Of a stretch of DNA of 64,000 nt, positions 21,708 through 34,161 are shown piece by piece. Under the pieces are notes generated by a model. It had not been told where the DNA came from and made no database searches. It saw only the letters and a list, made by a program, of their open reading frames with translations. The stretch is from Margaritispora aquatica (taxonomy: Eukaryota; Ascomycota; Leotiomycetes; Helotiales; Discinellaceae), in contig VJWN01000010.1 of the NCBI GenBank assembly GCA_007644065.1, positions 1,611,105 to 1,675,104 on the forward strand, written 5' to 3'. A program made the translations under genes and the position numbers. Numbering within the stretch: the first letter of the stretch is position 1; every line of letters begins with the position of its first letter.

Positions 21708-24700
21708 ATGGCTAATATGACAGAGAGTCAAGGCACGCCTGCCACACAGTCCAATACCTCCTCTGATCAACCAGATCACCTCAAGACCAATATTGAACCC
21801 GGTGTCTTCGACGAGAAGATGGGCGATAAGCAAGCTAACCAACCTGTCGCAAAGAAGAATGTAGCCCCCGAGAACGAGGACGACGACGAAGATATGGATA
21901 TCGATGCCCTGATTGATGACCTCGAATCCAATGATGGCCACGACGATGAAGAACTTGACACAGACCAAGATACCAATAATGATGGGGTTCGCGTTGTTCC
22001 TGAAGATATGCTGAAAACCGATCATCTTGTGGGTCTCACAGAAGTAGAAGTTCTTGCTCGTCGCAAGAAATGGGGCTTGAATGCGATGAAGGAGGAGAAA
22101 GAGAGCATGATTAAAAAGTTCCTCATGTATTTCTTCGGACCAATCCAGTTCGTCATGGAGGTATGTAGTTCTCATTCCAAGATGTGTGAGAAAACAAGCA
22201 ACTGCTTCATGCAACGCGAACTCACGCTAATCGTACCATAGGCTGCCGCTATTCTCGCTGGCTATCTCCAAGACTGGGTCGATCTTGGTGTTATTTGCGG
22301 CCTTCTCCTTCTCAATGCTGGTGTTGGCTTCATTCAGGAGTACCAAGCCGGTTCTATTGTCGACGAGCTGAAGAAGACGCTTGCACTTAAGGCAGTTGTT
22401 CTCCGCGAGGGCAGACTGTACGAAGTTGAAGCTCCCGAGATCGTTCCAGGAGATGTCATCCAAGTCGAAGAGGTAAAATTGCCGACTCTTTGTCGTGGTC
22501 ATTTGGCTAATGAGTTGCTGTACAGGGTTCCATACTTCCAGCCGATGGCCGCATTGCTACCGATTCATTCCTTCAAGTCGACCAATCTTCGATTACTGGC
22601 GAGTCACTCGCAGTTACAAAGAGATCTGGGGATCATTGCTATGCTTCCTCAGCAGTCAAGCGTGGAGACGCATATATAATTGTTGAAGCCACTGGCGATA
22701 ATACCTTCGTTGGCCGTGCTGCTGCCCTTGTTAACAAAGCTAGCAGTGGTACTGGTCACTTCACTGAGGTTCTGAATGGCATTGGTGCTGTACTCCTCAT
22801 CCTCGTCATTTTCACCAACTTAGTTGTCTGGATCTCCTCTTTCTACCGAAACAACGACATCCACAAGATCCTCGAATTTACTCTGGCTATTACCATTATT
22901 GGTGTTCCAGTCGGTCTCCCAGCTGTTGTTACTACCACTATGGCTGTTGGTGCTGCTTATCTCGCCAAAAAGCAGGCCATTGTTCAGAAGCTCTCCGCAA
23001 TCGAGTCACTGGCTGGCGTACAAATCCTGTGTTCAGACAAGACGGGTACATTAACCAAAAATAGGCTCACTCTTGCCGAACCTTATTGTGTCCCTGGCGT
23101 AGACCCAGCTGACCTAATGCTTACTGCTTGTCTTGCTGCATCTCGCAAGAAAAAGGGTATCGATGCTATCGACAAGGCTTTCCTCAAGAACCTCAAATTC
23201 TACCCAGCCGCCAAGTCCTCATATCCAACGTGGAAGGTCCTTGAATTTCACCCATTTGATCCTGTTTCAAAGAAAGTAACATCAGTCGTCCAAGCTCCCA
23301 GAGGAGACATCTTCACTTGTGTCAAGGGTGCACCACTCTTTGTATTGGCAACTGTTGCCGCAGCACAACCAATTCCCGAGGATGTTGACAAGGAATTCAG
23401 GGCCCAAGTAGAAGAATTTGCTTCTCGTGGTTATCGTGCTCTTGGTGTTGCACGGCAACATGGGGATGGCCAATGGCAGATTATGGGTATTATGCCTTGC
23501 TTAGACCCTCCACGCCACGATACTGCTCGCACGATCAGTGAAGCCAAGACCCTAGGTTTGTCTATCAAGATGCTCACGGGTGATGCCGTTGGTATTGCTA
23601 AAGAAACATCCCGTATGCTTGGACTTGGTAGTAAAATCTTCAATGCCGAACGTCTTGGTCTCGGTGAGGGTGGAAGTGAGATGGCAGGTTCCGAGCTTTG
23701 TGACTTTGTCGAAGGAGCAGACGGCTTCGCTGAGGTATTTCCACAACATAAATACAACGTTGTTGATCTCCTTCAGAGACGCGGCTTCCTTGTGGCTATG
23801 ACTGGTGACGGTGTCAACGATGCTCCATCTCTCAAGAAGGCAGATACTGGTATTGCTGTGGAGGGTTCTTCAGATGCAGCTAGATCAGCTGCCGACATTG
23901 TCTTCTTGGCTCCTGGACTTGGCGCAATCATTGATGCTATCAAGACTTCTCGTCAAATCTTTCATCGTATGTACGCCTACGTGGTTTACCGTATCGCTTT
24001 GTCAATCCACTTGGAAATCTTCCTGGGCCTTTGGATCGCCGTTCTCAACCAGTCGCTCAATATCGAATTGGTTGTTTTTATCGCCATCTTCGCCGATATC
24101 GCTACTCTGGCCATTGCCTATGATAATGCACCATTCTCCAAGACTCCTGTGAAGTGGAATCTCCCTAAGCTATGGGGTATGTCCGTCATTCTTGGTGTAA
24201 TTCTTGCTATTGGTACCTTTATTGCACTCAGTACCATGCTTGTCCACGGAGAACATGGTGGCATCGTCCAGAAGTACGGCAATGTTGATTCAGTTCTTTT
24301 CTTGGAGATTTCCCTCACAGAGAACTGGCTCATTTTCATCACTCGTGCCAATGGTCCTTTCTGGTCTTCATTGCCCTCCTGGCAGTTGACTGTAGCCATT
24401 CTTGCGGTTGACATTCTGGCCACTGCTTTCTGCTCCCAAGGCTGGTTTGTTGGCGGTCCAACTGATGCAGTAACCATCGTCCGAGTCTGGGTCTTCTCTT
24501 TCGGTATCTTCTGTGTCATGGGAGGATTCTATTACCTTCTTCAAGATAACCAGGGCTTTGACAACCTGATGCATGGAAAGGTAGGTAGTAAAGGCATGGA
24601 CAAGAAGCAGAAGGAAGATTTTGGTAAGTTTCAACGGTTCCATAATCGTGTACGATTTTGCTAACATTTTCCAGCTAACAAACTGCAACGTGTTTCAACC

Positions 24701-24766
24701 CATCATCAAAAGGCTGCAGAAGATAAGCTTGAGAGTGGAACCACTGCAGACAAGAGATCGACTTGA
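21708..24766 (+). CDS. PMA1: Plasma-membrane H+-ATPase (P3A type)
   Basis: ATP-driven proton pump that energises the fungal plasma membrane. Exons 21708-22160, 22242-22472, 22526-24623 and 24675-24766 give 957 residues. The ATG at 21708 is the first in frame. Visible motifs: the actuator-domain [11 protein letters not shown], the phosphorylation site [11 protein letters not shown] (Asp about 399), the hinge [13 protein letters not shown] and [33 protein letters not shown] in two conserved halves. The ten-helix membrane region is complete. The N-terminus is unusually acidic ([19 protein letters not shown]). The small last exon encodes LQRVSTHHQ, matching the C-terminal autoinhibitory segment with its Ser-Thr phosphosite in yeast Pma1 (QRVSTQHE). 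A second ATPase isoform elsewhere in the genome cannot be excluded. Confidence 0.96.
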
Positions 24767-26583
24767 ATTCTTGCTATGCTACCATGCGAAACTTCAACAT
24801 TTGTGTAGGGGTTTCTTGTATGTCTCTTCATGGACTTGGCGGAAGATTGGGTTTCATCTTGAGGTGCAAGATGGGTTTGTTCATAGGAACCTGTCGCTGT
24901 TGGCTGGACGGGTTTGGAGTTTGGGATTGCTATTTAAGCAATAGTCTTTGGAGGTCGCTGATTCGTCTTGTACATCATACAAACCTTAATAGTCAAGCTA
25001 TTAGACTTCAGCTACCTCGTCTCTCGATTATGTGTCTAGTGATATGATCGGCCAAGCTAACAGGACATGAGATTGATCACAAGTGTGAGAAGTGTACCAT
25101 GAGCCGTGAATGAGATGAACTTGATGTAAAAAGCAGTTGGCTTTCTCGACATGGTCAGTGTTCCATGAGAGTTGCTGAATCAGCAGCTCCAGAGAGTGGG
25201 GGTGGATTGAAGTGAAGTGGACACAGGTGGAGTATATCGATCCCATTCAAAGCAAAAGCACGGTGAGACAACCTTATTCGAGCGTCACGTCTTTTCTTCT
25301 GTCCAGACTAATTTTCTATACAAAGATTCTTCGAGGGTCTAATTTTACATCGAGGACAACAAGAAGGCTTTGTGGTGAACTAAACATCAGTTTTCGACCC
25401 GACGTTGAATGGAAAGGCTTGTCAATGTCCTCTCCTGTCAGCTACCAAAAGCAGACGGGATTGATGCGCCAGCCAGCCACCTCAGTTACCTCGGTTCTTT
25501 TTTTTTCCACTTTGGTAAAGATCTTACTTTACCGTTTACTGTCTGCTGCCGTATCCGAGTCTGAGTCCGAGCCCCTGATGAAGCCACTGATGACCGCTCC
25601 TGTCTCTTTCTCCGAAAGAAGGATGGATGGGATGCACAGATATTCGATACTTCTTCTTATTTCGTGCACTGGCTGGGCTGGGCTTATGATCGCTACCTAT
25701 CCTATCTTTGTCTTTCTTACTCATTACAGTACAACAAGGCTGGATCGCGCCGTAGCTTGGCCGGTGCATGAAGGGTGTCGGTGGTGGCGCAATCCTCCCT
25801 AGCTGGAAGCGGGGAACGTTTGGCACGGTCTGTGTGTTATGGTTGGTTTGGCGCTTCCTTATTTTCTTATTTTTCTTCTTCTTTTCCTATCGAGCTTGTT
25901 GGTGAATTATTTGTCTCGGTTTGTCCTCTTGGGATTGGTACAGTACAGTGCCATCTTGGGATGGATGTCTTATTTCTATTGGTACACAGAATGTAGGTAG
26001 CGTGGCTTGGACTTGACCTGACCCGACCCGACCTGCTTTTGCTTGGGATCAGGACGGCGGGCGTGCTGCTGCGTGGAGTGGAGGTGCGTCTTTTGCGGCT
26101 GAGGCTGGGAATGGGAGGGTCGGTCTGGAGGAGCAAGCGCTCTCTCTGCATAAGACCACGAGGAGCCTCTTTTTGATGGTGGCTTGCATCTGTCCCTCGA
26201 TCTTCCATCTTCATCATCTCACTTTGAACTCTCAAGCTTGGATTTCAAGCTCTCAGCAAAGGTGCAGGCTATTTACGTCCATTCCCCGGTCGTGCCTTTA
26301 TTGTCTTGTGTTGGTGATCAATATAGCCGTAATTGCTTGTCCTTATCCTAGCTGTTGTCTGTGCCGCTCACGACTCACGAGGATCACTCAGCTCGCTTCG
26401 GATTATTAAGTCGTGTCCTGTCCTGTACACGAGGTCGCCAGGTACCTCTCATTAAGGTCGCGACATCCCATCGAGCACAGAGTGGAATTTCATACGCACT
26501 CAACTCTAAGCTCTTCTCCATCTCTTATTCTGAGCTCACTCACCACATCAAACAAACAAAGCAACCTCACAAACAAAAACAAA
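24767..26583. other. Intergenic region, no convincing gene
   Basis: 1.8 kb between two plus-strand genes. A 196-codon frame at 25212-25802 has no motif, an unstructured composition and an overlapping opposite frame, so I do not call it. The last 300 nt are CT-rich and end in CAAACAAAAACAAA directly before the next ATG, typical of a fungal 5' leader. Confidence 0.5.
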
Positions 26584-26946
26584 ATGGCGCCCTTAAATCT
26601 CCTCGCCCGCCTCGCCGCTCTCACGCCAGAAGGCAGCACACCAGACTCCCTCCCATCACCAACCTACACTATCACGCCACTCGAGTCACTCACCTTCTTC
26701 TGCGTCGGGATCCTAAAGTTGTTCGCGTTTTTATGCCTGGCGGTTCTAGGGTTCGCGGTGTTAATTACGGGATTTTGGGCGGCGGCTGAAGGGTGGAGGG
26801 GCGCGAAGGAGTGTTGGGTCGAGGGGAGGTCGTGGTTGAGGGAGAGGAGGAGGGGTGGGAGTGCGGGTGAGAGTTTGGTGGGGGAGGATGCGGAGGGATG
26901 GAAAGCTGCGAGAGAGGCGAGGATGGGAGTGGGTATGGATTTATGA
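26584..26946 (+). CDS. Small single-helix membrane protein, hypothetical
   Basis: Intronless 120-residue protein with a strong start context (CAAAATGGC). A short N-terminal segment is followed by one clear hydrophobic helix at about residues 37-62 (FFCVGILKLFAFLCLAVLGFAVLI), then a Trp-, Arg- and Glu-rich tail (WLRERRRGG) that should face the cytosol. No known family recognised. Codon use changes along the gene: the first half is C-rich and the second half strongly G-rich on the sense strand. Upstream in-frame codons lack a better start. Confidence 0.6.
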   Translation: MAPLNLLARLAALTPEGSTPDSLPSPTYTITPLESLTFFCVGILKLFAFLCLAVLGFAVLITGFWAAAEGWRGAKECWVEGRSWLRERRRGGSAGESLVGEDAEGWKAAREARMGVGMDL

Positions 26947-27774
26947 TGAGTGTGCTTTGGATGAATGGCGTACGGTGTTGATTGATGATGGATGTCTTTT
27001 GAGTGTCTGGCGCTTTGGTGGAGGTGTTATGAAGGGATTGTTTGGATTGAAGGATGATGAAGATCTCGTGGCACGAAGAAAGGATTGCGTGAACGCAAGA
27101 GATTTCAATGACAAGAGAACGTCACACATTTTTTTTAGTACCCAACTGAGGCTCGATGATCAACTGCAATAGTCGAGTCTAATCGCACACCAACTTTACA
27201 ACATGATGCTGGGTCGCCAATCAGTTGAATGGGTCTCGTCTATGGCAATCATCAGGTGGAGAGAAGAAACAACTTCTCAGGATGAACGAACTCAATCATC
27301 AAGTTGATAACTAATATTTATACAAGTAGACTGCTCAATGCAATTGAATTTGCTCCCTCCTTCAAAAAGAATTGTGTTTGTTCTCTAGGGTCTATACTAC
27401 TTCATATAGAGAATCTTTAAAAAAAAAAAACAGTCCGTTAGCTACCAGTCTACTCCTTAATGCTACCTTTCCTTTCCTTAGTCCATCTCTATCATTTTGC
27501 AGTTTGTATTCACACAGAGTAATTTATCCCATTATTTCCATCGAGATGTTTCACAGCTTGCAATCTGCTGTTTAAAACAACCTAGATCCACCTTCTAGAA
27601 AGTGGTATTAGTTAGCTACGACAGACAATCACTCTAACATGGAGCTTAGGCCCAAGTCCTGCAACAAGTCTCAGAATATAGACCACCTAGGAGAGAGCTT
27701 AATAATCACTGTGGAAAGAATATGTCTAATTGAATGGATAGTCACATTTGAGGGTTGCTTCTAGCATAAAACTA
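26947..27774. other. Convergent intergenic region
   Basis: No gene seen. It includes a poly-A run at about 27418-27430 followed by a TA-rich patch to about 27600. It must hold the two terminators of the flanking convergent genes. Confidence 0.45.
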
Positions 27775-29683
27775 TCAATTAGATCTTATAGGCTGGATCT
27801 CATATCCCTCCTGGAATATCCCTCCATCTTTCATTCCAAGGTCGAGTATCTCGGTTTGGGCCTGCGCTTTCGCATTATCTTGACTTCGCACCCACTCAGC
27901 CTGCTCATGTCTATCATCCTCACTCCATCTCATAACCGCGAGGCCTCTCCTCCACCACACCGTAACAAAAATAAACATCAGAATCTGCAGACCTAAGCAG
28001 ATCGCTACCACCGGCGGATAAAATGTCCTATCCATATTCTCATAGAACGGAATGGCATTTAGCAGAATCCGAGGCACGAAGTTATGAACGAACACCCCGC
28101 TCCAGCAATAACATGAGTTAAAAAGTCCAGAGCTGGATAGGAAAATGATCAAGATTGTCGAAAAGGCAATGATGGCATCCTTGACAAGCACTAAGCGCCA
28201 GTGAAACTTCCCAGTCATGTACCCAGACGCTCTGATGACCCAGGTGATGAAGACGCTGGCGAACCATGCTACGAAAAGACCAATCATCCAGAGATGCCGA
28301 CAGTTGAAGCCCACTGGGAGCGTGTTCCACACAATGATAAATCCACCTATTACGCCTGTACAGATCGGCATCGAGGCTAGAACCACCATACCGACCGTCT
28401 TGAGCGACCTCCTATCACCCGAGATATACTCCGTTTTCCACGGCCTAAAAGTGTAGATACCTCCCGACCACGGCAACGCCTCATGATGATCTGAATCCTC
28501 CCCCATCACTTTCCTACCTCGATACATACTCGCCTTGCGAGGCCTGGACGGCGGCGACGGATTCCCAGTCCGCTCCGCAAAGCGACTGATGATCATAAAG
28601 CACGAGCGACGAGAAGTGAAGCTCCCAATCGTGTTGCTGAGCAACACAGCCGGCACCAGCCACGAGATGAACATGGCCGTCCCGATTCGCCCACCAGGCG
28701 GACTGGTATTCCCACCTCCTATCTCGGGCACGAAACTGGCGATCACTTGCCAGATGTACAGCAGAACAGCCAGCCAGGTGCGCATGAACTCATCTGTCCT
28801 GCTGTCTGCGATCTCAACGGCTGCTCTCGTCCACTCGACGAACATCTCTGGGTTCGCGACGCCGGATCGCCGCGCGATGGAGCGGAGGTACGCTGCTGAT
28901 TTTAGGGACGGGCCTTCGATCTCCTCGTAGGCCGCGAAGATGGTGGCGATGATCTGGCGGCGGATAGGCGGGTCTGAGCTGGACGTGAACCGTCCGGCGA
29001 GGGCGTAGCATTGCGACCATGCGTCGATTTTGTGCAGGAGCGACCAGAAGGAGTCGATGGGGTCGCCGAGGAGGTGGATGATGGCTGCGAAGCGGCGCTT
29101 GTCGAGGGGGGAGAGGTCGACGTTCGAGACGAGGAGGAGGATGGGGATCAGCCAGGTTGAGAGGCGTGGTCCGATGTCCCTGGCGGTTTGTTAGAGATGT
29201 TTGGGACTTTCACAGGAAATCCACGCATTGTCAAAGAGAATGCTTGGGTTTATTAACATTGTTACGTTGAGAGCTTTCTCCGTCGATGGCTCAAATTCAA
29301 ATTTTGTGGAACTTCGATTTCTCCTTCCTTAATGACGCACCAACTCAACTCACGGCCAAGAAAATCATATCATGCCCACTGAACAATAGCCATATTGTAT
29401 TGAATAAAAATTGAAGCCAAATTACTCACCAATACCAACTCTGATGTCCACACACCTGCTCACACCCAGGCAGCGTGAGAGTCAAATTCTCAGCATTGAG
29501 AGGATAACCATTTGTAAAGAAGACCGGATCATCTAGGGAGAGCGTCTGATTGTCCAACATATCGAGAACTTTCGTATAGCACGCATCTCTATTCAAAGGT
29601 CCATAGTAGTGATAATCAGTAGCGACTGCAACGGAGAATATGCAGCTCAGAAGCAGAAGAGTGAAAGCGCGTGCTGGAGCCAT
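27775..29683 (-). CDS. Fungal multi-pass membrane protein with signal peptide, function unknown
   Basis: Exons 29683-29430 and 29179-27775 give 552 residues. The N-terminus is a clear signal peptide (MAPARAFTLLLLSCIFSVAVA), followed by an extracellular or lumenal segment with Asn-glycosylation sites (NQT, NLT) and cysteines (PGCEQVCGHQSWYW). A hydrophobic helix follows (LSTWLIPILLLVSNV), then a soluble helical part (FAAIIHLLGDPIDSFWSLL) and about six more membrane helices (WLAVLLYIWQVIASFV, GMVVLASMPICTGVIGGFII, and others). The C-terminal tail is cytosolic and charged. The architecture resembles a widespread but uncharacterised ascomycete family; I give no function. The 5' end is divergent from the P450 gene. 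Confidence 0.8.
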
Positions 29684-30966
29684 GTCCGGCTAATTAATTT
29701 GGCCTTCTGTGGCCTATTGATCAGTCTTAACTCATTGAAAGCTAGGTGTTGTCTCTAGCATTAGAACCAATGCATCCCAAACGATCCACATCTAGAGATC
29801 CAACTCCCTCTTTATACATACTTCTACTCATCTCAAGGTGCGTTTTGAGGAAGGCTGCTCTCAATTGAGGTTGGACATTGAAGCCCACGTGGTGGCTGAG
29901 TATAGCCAATTGAACCACTAAAATGCCAGTATCGCCCACATCCCAGTATCGATCAAAAGCCACAACTACTTTCGTTTATGAATTTAGCTTGTCATTAGTC
30001 ACTGCTTGATGGATTGACTACAACCGTTGGAAACGGGTGGTATGGGTTAAATCGTTAGCATGAGCTCTGAACTCATATAGACTCGCTTAATTCGTATGTT
30101 GAATAATTCAACTCCACGACACTGACATCTAACACCTACATGTGAAACGCAAAAACACGAGACGGTTCATTTTGATCATTGGAAATTGCTGTGAGTTTAT
30201 CATTGCATGGTCTTCATGAGAGCTGGAGACGAAATTGAGCAGCAGTAGATAACAAGGTAGGAAATACCGGAGAACTACACGAAGGATGTCTACATTCTGC
30301 AATTGACAATCGAAAAACAAACATTGGGAGGGTCTTGGTACACAACAACCGTTTATCTGCATCTTCAAACGAGTGAGTCTCAGGAGCTGACAGCTTGCAT
30401 CATGTATGCATGTTCCTCGCTTAGTCCAAATCTCGGAAGGGAAATCGCATGCTTCTGAGACAAAACACTGAAGTTGAAACAATACCAACGAGGGAGAAAG
30501 CACTAGAATGTAAGATGCAGTAAGTCGATATGCAGGCAGTTCATTTCTTTTTGTTTACAAAGCTCGATATGTTTTGTACTTTAGTTTTGTCCAAAACCGA
30601 GTATTGTTGCTTTATTTGAACTTCTCTTAATCTCGAAGTGTTCCTTCAGGCGTTCAACCAAGACTCGGACATTAAGTATCAATTTTTTTTTTCATATAAA
30701 AGTATCATATAATGATACTTACCTTCTTCTTACATTTTGGAATTACCGAGAGATGTGCAACTATAAAATCGGACATGGTACCTATTTAGCAGCCGCTGTC
30801 AGGTGATACTATGCATGCACGTCTCACCCCCCCCTTGTGCGACACTGCAGCTGAACCCGTGGCATCTCATCCATCTCAATCTCAGTCTCACTCATCTAAA
30901 ACACAAACCTCCCATTAGACTCACATAACAACCATTCCTAAACCCAAACCAGCTTACAAAAGCAAA
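29684..30966. promoter_or_regulatory. Divergent promoter region, membrane protein / P450
   Basis: 1.28 kb without a supported gene. It contains a T-run at about 30682-30693 and a C-run at about 30826-30834. The last 100 nt before the P450 ATG are CA-rich, typical of a leader. A 124-codon minus-strand frame at 30129-30503 lacks any recognised feature. Confidence 0.45.
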
Positions 30967-33171
30967 ATGTACCTTATCCTCCTATCCCTCATCCCCCTCT
31001 ATTTCGTAAGCCCCCCTCACTTTCTTTTCCCCCCGCATCAAGAACCACCCACTAAATACCCCCCAAGCTCCTCCTCCGCCCCCTCCTCACCATAATCTAC
31101 AACATCTACTTCCACCCGCTCGCCTCCTTCCCCGGTCCCCTGCTACACACCAGCACGCAAATCCCCTCCACGCTCTCGCTCCTCCGCGGCTCCATCGGGC
31201 GGGACATCCTCACGCTACACGCCCGCTACGGGCCCATCCTGCGCTTCGCGCCCAACGAGCTCCTCTTCTCGTCCCCGCAAGCCCTGCGCGACATCTACAC
31301 GCGCAACGCCGGCTCCGGAGAACTGCTGCCAAAAGACCCGACGGCGTACACGAAGCCGCCCGGCGGCGTGCATAGTATCCTCACGGTAATCAGTGATGCC
31401 GATCATGCTCGGTATCGACGCCTGTTGAGCCATGCGTTTAGCGAGAGGGCGTTGAGGGAGCAGGAGGGGGTTTTGGAGCGGTATGTGGGCCTTTTCGTGG
31501 AGAGGTTGCGGGAGGTGAGTTTGGCTGGTGTGGGGGAGGGGAGGGTAGGGGGAGACGTTTGGGGTGGTGAGGTCGATCTGGTGGAGTGGTTCAATTGGCT
31601 TTCCTTTGATGTTATTGGGGATTTGACTTTGGGGGAGAGTTTTGGGTGCTTGCAAGGTTCGTGTTTGACTGTTATCGAAACTCAATCCTACAATAACTTG
31701 TGTATCCATGGACCGCTTATTCTCCTACTGCTGATTAATCTCAAGTCCCAATAGCCCACTACTGACAATTCCATAGATACAAAATCCCACCCCTGGGTCG
31801 CCTACCTGATGAAAGTATTCAAATCTTCCGCCTTCCTCGCAGCAGCGCGCCGCTATCCCATCTTAACACCACTGCTCATCCAATTCATCCCCAAGGAAAT
31901 CATCAAGGGTCGCATGCAGCATGCGCAGTTCACCAAGGAGAAAGTGGAGAAGAGGATGGCTGCTGGGAGTGAGAGGGCGGATTTCATGAGTGGTGTTTTG
32001 AGACATAATGATAAAGAGGTGTGTGCTTCATTCCCAGCTTCTCTTTCTTTCTTGTGTGTTGGTTATCATGTTAGTTGCTGCTATTGTGTCGACGACTTAA
32101 GCGAGGAAATAAAGGAAATCGAAATAGCATGATACAGTGAACTAACACCCCCCTCTAAAGACGGGAATGACTACCGCGGAAATAATCCCCACCTTCGGGA
32201 TCCTTCTCCTCGCCGGCTCTGAAACAACCGCGACGCTCCTCTCCGCCACAATGTTCTACCTCCTCTCCAACCCCGCCTGCTATACTTTACTCACAACCGA
32301 GATCCGCACTGCGTTCAAGTCCGAAGACGAGATCACCGTCACGAGCGTGAGTAAACTGAAATACTTATTGGCGGTGCTGGATGAAACGATGCGCATCCAT
32401 CCGCCGACGCCGAGGGGTGGGCCCAGGGTCGTGGGCGGGAAGGGGGCGAGGATCGATGGCGTTTGGGTTCCTGGTGGTGTGAGTGTTTCGCTTCTTCTTC
32501 TCTGTTCACTCATCGCTGCCCTAGTATTGGAGCAAGGAAAAAGATTTGACTATATAGCGAACACGTTGTGAAAGCCTAGATTATATGGGCAATGCTAACG
32601 GAAACCAAACAGACAATCGTCACAGTTGCAACATTCAGCACCAACCATTCACCCCTCAACTGGACGGATCCCGAGACTTTCGCCCCCGAGCGCTGGCTCG
32701 ACGACCCAAAATACGCAAACGACAAGCGCGGTGCTTTTCAGCCATTCAGTCTCGGGCCTAGGAACTGTATTGGGAAGAAGTGAGTGTCTTCCTTTCTTTC
32801 CTTCGAACCTGTTCTTTGAGTTTCGTTTCGTGTTTCTCGCTCAATACATATCCGCTCTCTTCGCTCCATGCCGTGAAGTACCTTCCCTTCTCCAACTGTA
32901 GCATCAAGTAGAAGAGGTCAAGACGTAAATAGTCATGACCAAAAAGCCATTGCGACCTTGGAGACAAGCGAAGAGTGATAAGCTAGGCTAATACTGCATA
33001 ACTCATAGTCTCGCCTACGCCGAAATGCGCCTCATCACCACCCGCCTGCTCTGGAACTACGACATGCAACTCGTTGACGGGAGCAAGCGCTGGGCGGGGG
33101 ACATGAAGATGTACTTGTTGTGGGAGAAGGAGCCGTTGATGGTTAGGTTGAAAGAGAGGTCGTGGTTGTAG
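30967..33171 (+). CDS. Cytochrome P450 monooxygenase
   Basis: Haem-thiolate monooxygenase anchored in the ER membrane by its N-terminal helix ([13 protein letters not shown]). Exons 30967-31005, 31068-31656, 31777-32018, 32161-32478, 32613-32779 and 33009-33171 give 505 residues. Landmarks in order: proline-rich hinge [11 protein letters not shown]-helix [14 protein letters not shown]-helix oxygen-binding LLAGSETT; K-helix DETMR; PERW; haem loop [14 protein letters not shown] with the ligand cysteine; and AYAEMRLI after the last intron. That intron is long for this window (229 nt). The closest relatives I can name are the large fungal group around isotrichodermin C-15 hydroxylase (CYP65-like); the substrate cannot be told. 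No other secondary-metabolism gene adjoins it. Confidence 0.93.
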
Positions 33172-34161
33172 GTGGGGGAAGAGAGAGAGGGAGAGGGAGA
33201 GGGAGATACCAGTCAAGCGATGAATGGAAATGATGACGGTGGAGCTTTTGGCTGGAGATGGGATAGGATGAGATGGGAAGTTATGAATGAATAGGAGGAG
33301 GAGAATAAGGAGGAACGAGAGATGAGAAAGGACGATTCTGAGGAGGAAAAGAAGTGAGAGAAAGGAATACAGTATTAATCATTAACTAGCATTGGTTGAT
33401 ATAGTACGAATAAGCAACTCGATTCGCGTTTCCTTTGGTAGGAGATATTCACTCACCGTGTTCGTGTCTCCCATGTCCACTTCGCTGCTTTGTCATGTGC
33501 AAGTAACCCGACCAAGTTGTAAAACTTAGAGGTGAACACAAGTATCTCTCTATTAGACCAGTAACCTGCCCAAGAATAAAGGCCTTTCAGATCGATTGAC
33601 ATGTATAAACTTCCCGTAGTTAGCCACTCACTCCCTCACTCATTCACAAATGACCAATCACCACCCCCTCTCCACACACACTTTCGAACAAGCTTCGTTC
33701 TCTCGAGCTATACGTGACAAATAGTCTTGCATTATTCGTTAGTGGAGTAGTGTTGGGAATTCGATGCGCATGAGTACATACGAGTGGAACGGTATATGCG
33801 AAGAAAAAGAAAGAGTAGAAATACAGCAAAGAGCAAACGTAGGTAGCTTTTATTTGGTTTTGATTTGAGTTTGATTCCCTTCAAGATATATACAGTAGGA
33901 ATCGCCTCAGCTGATGCTGATTTTTCACTCACAGCTTGCCGGCCGGACGCGTATGTACAAAGTTGCTGTCCCTAGCCTTTCACCAGCCCATCTCATTTTC
34001 ATCATGAATACGCAAAGTGGGAAGGACTTTTGCTGTTCGTCCTCCAAACAGACCATACCCCAACACAAAGCCGCCTCTCATACCTCTAACCCTCCTCCTG
34101 GGAAAGTCAAGTCAAGTCACACCCCTCCTCTCCCCTCCTGCAACGCCTCGCACCCACCCAC
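33172..34161. other. Convergent intergenic region
   Basis: About 1 kb between the P450 and endoglucanase 3' ends. A GA-rich tract (about 33173-33360) follows the P450 stop. No gene or RNA was recognised. Confidence 0.45.

Noticed and set aside
25212..25802. 196-codon plus-strand frame
   Set aside because: No motif, random-looking composition, and an overlapping opposite-strand frame.
29684..34161. Secondary-metabolite cluster around the P450
   Set aside because: Neighbours are an uncharacterised membrane protein and an endoglucanase; no synthase, transporter or regulator adjoins it.
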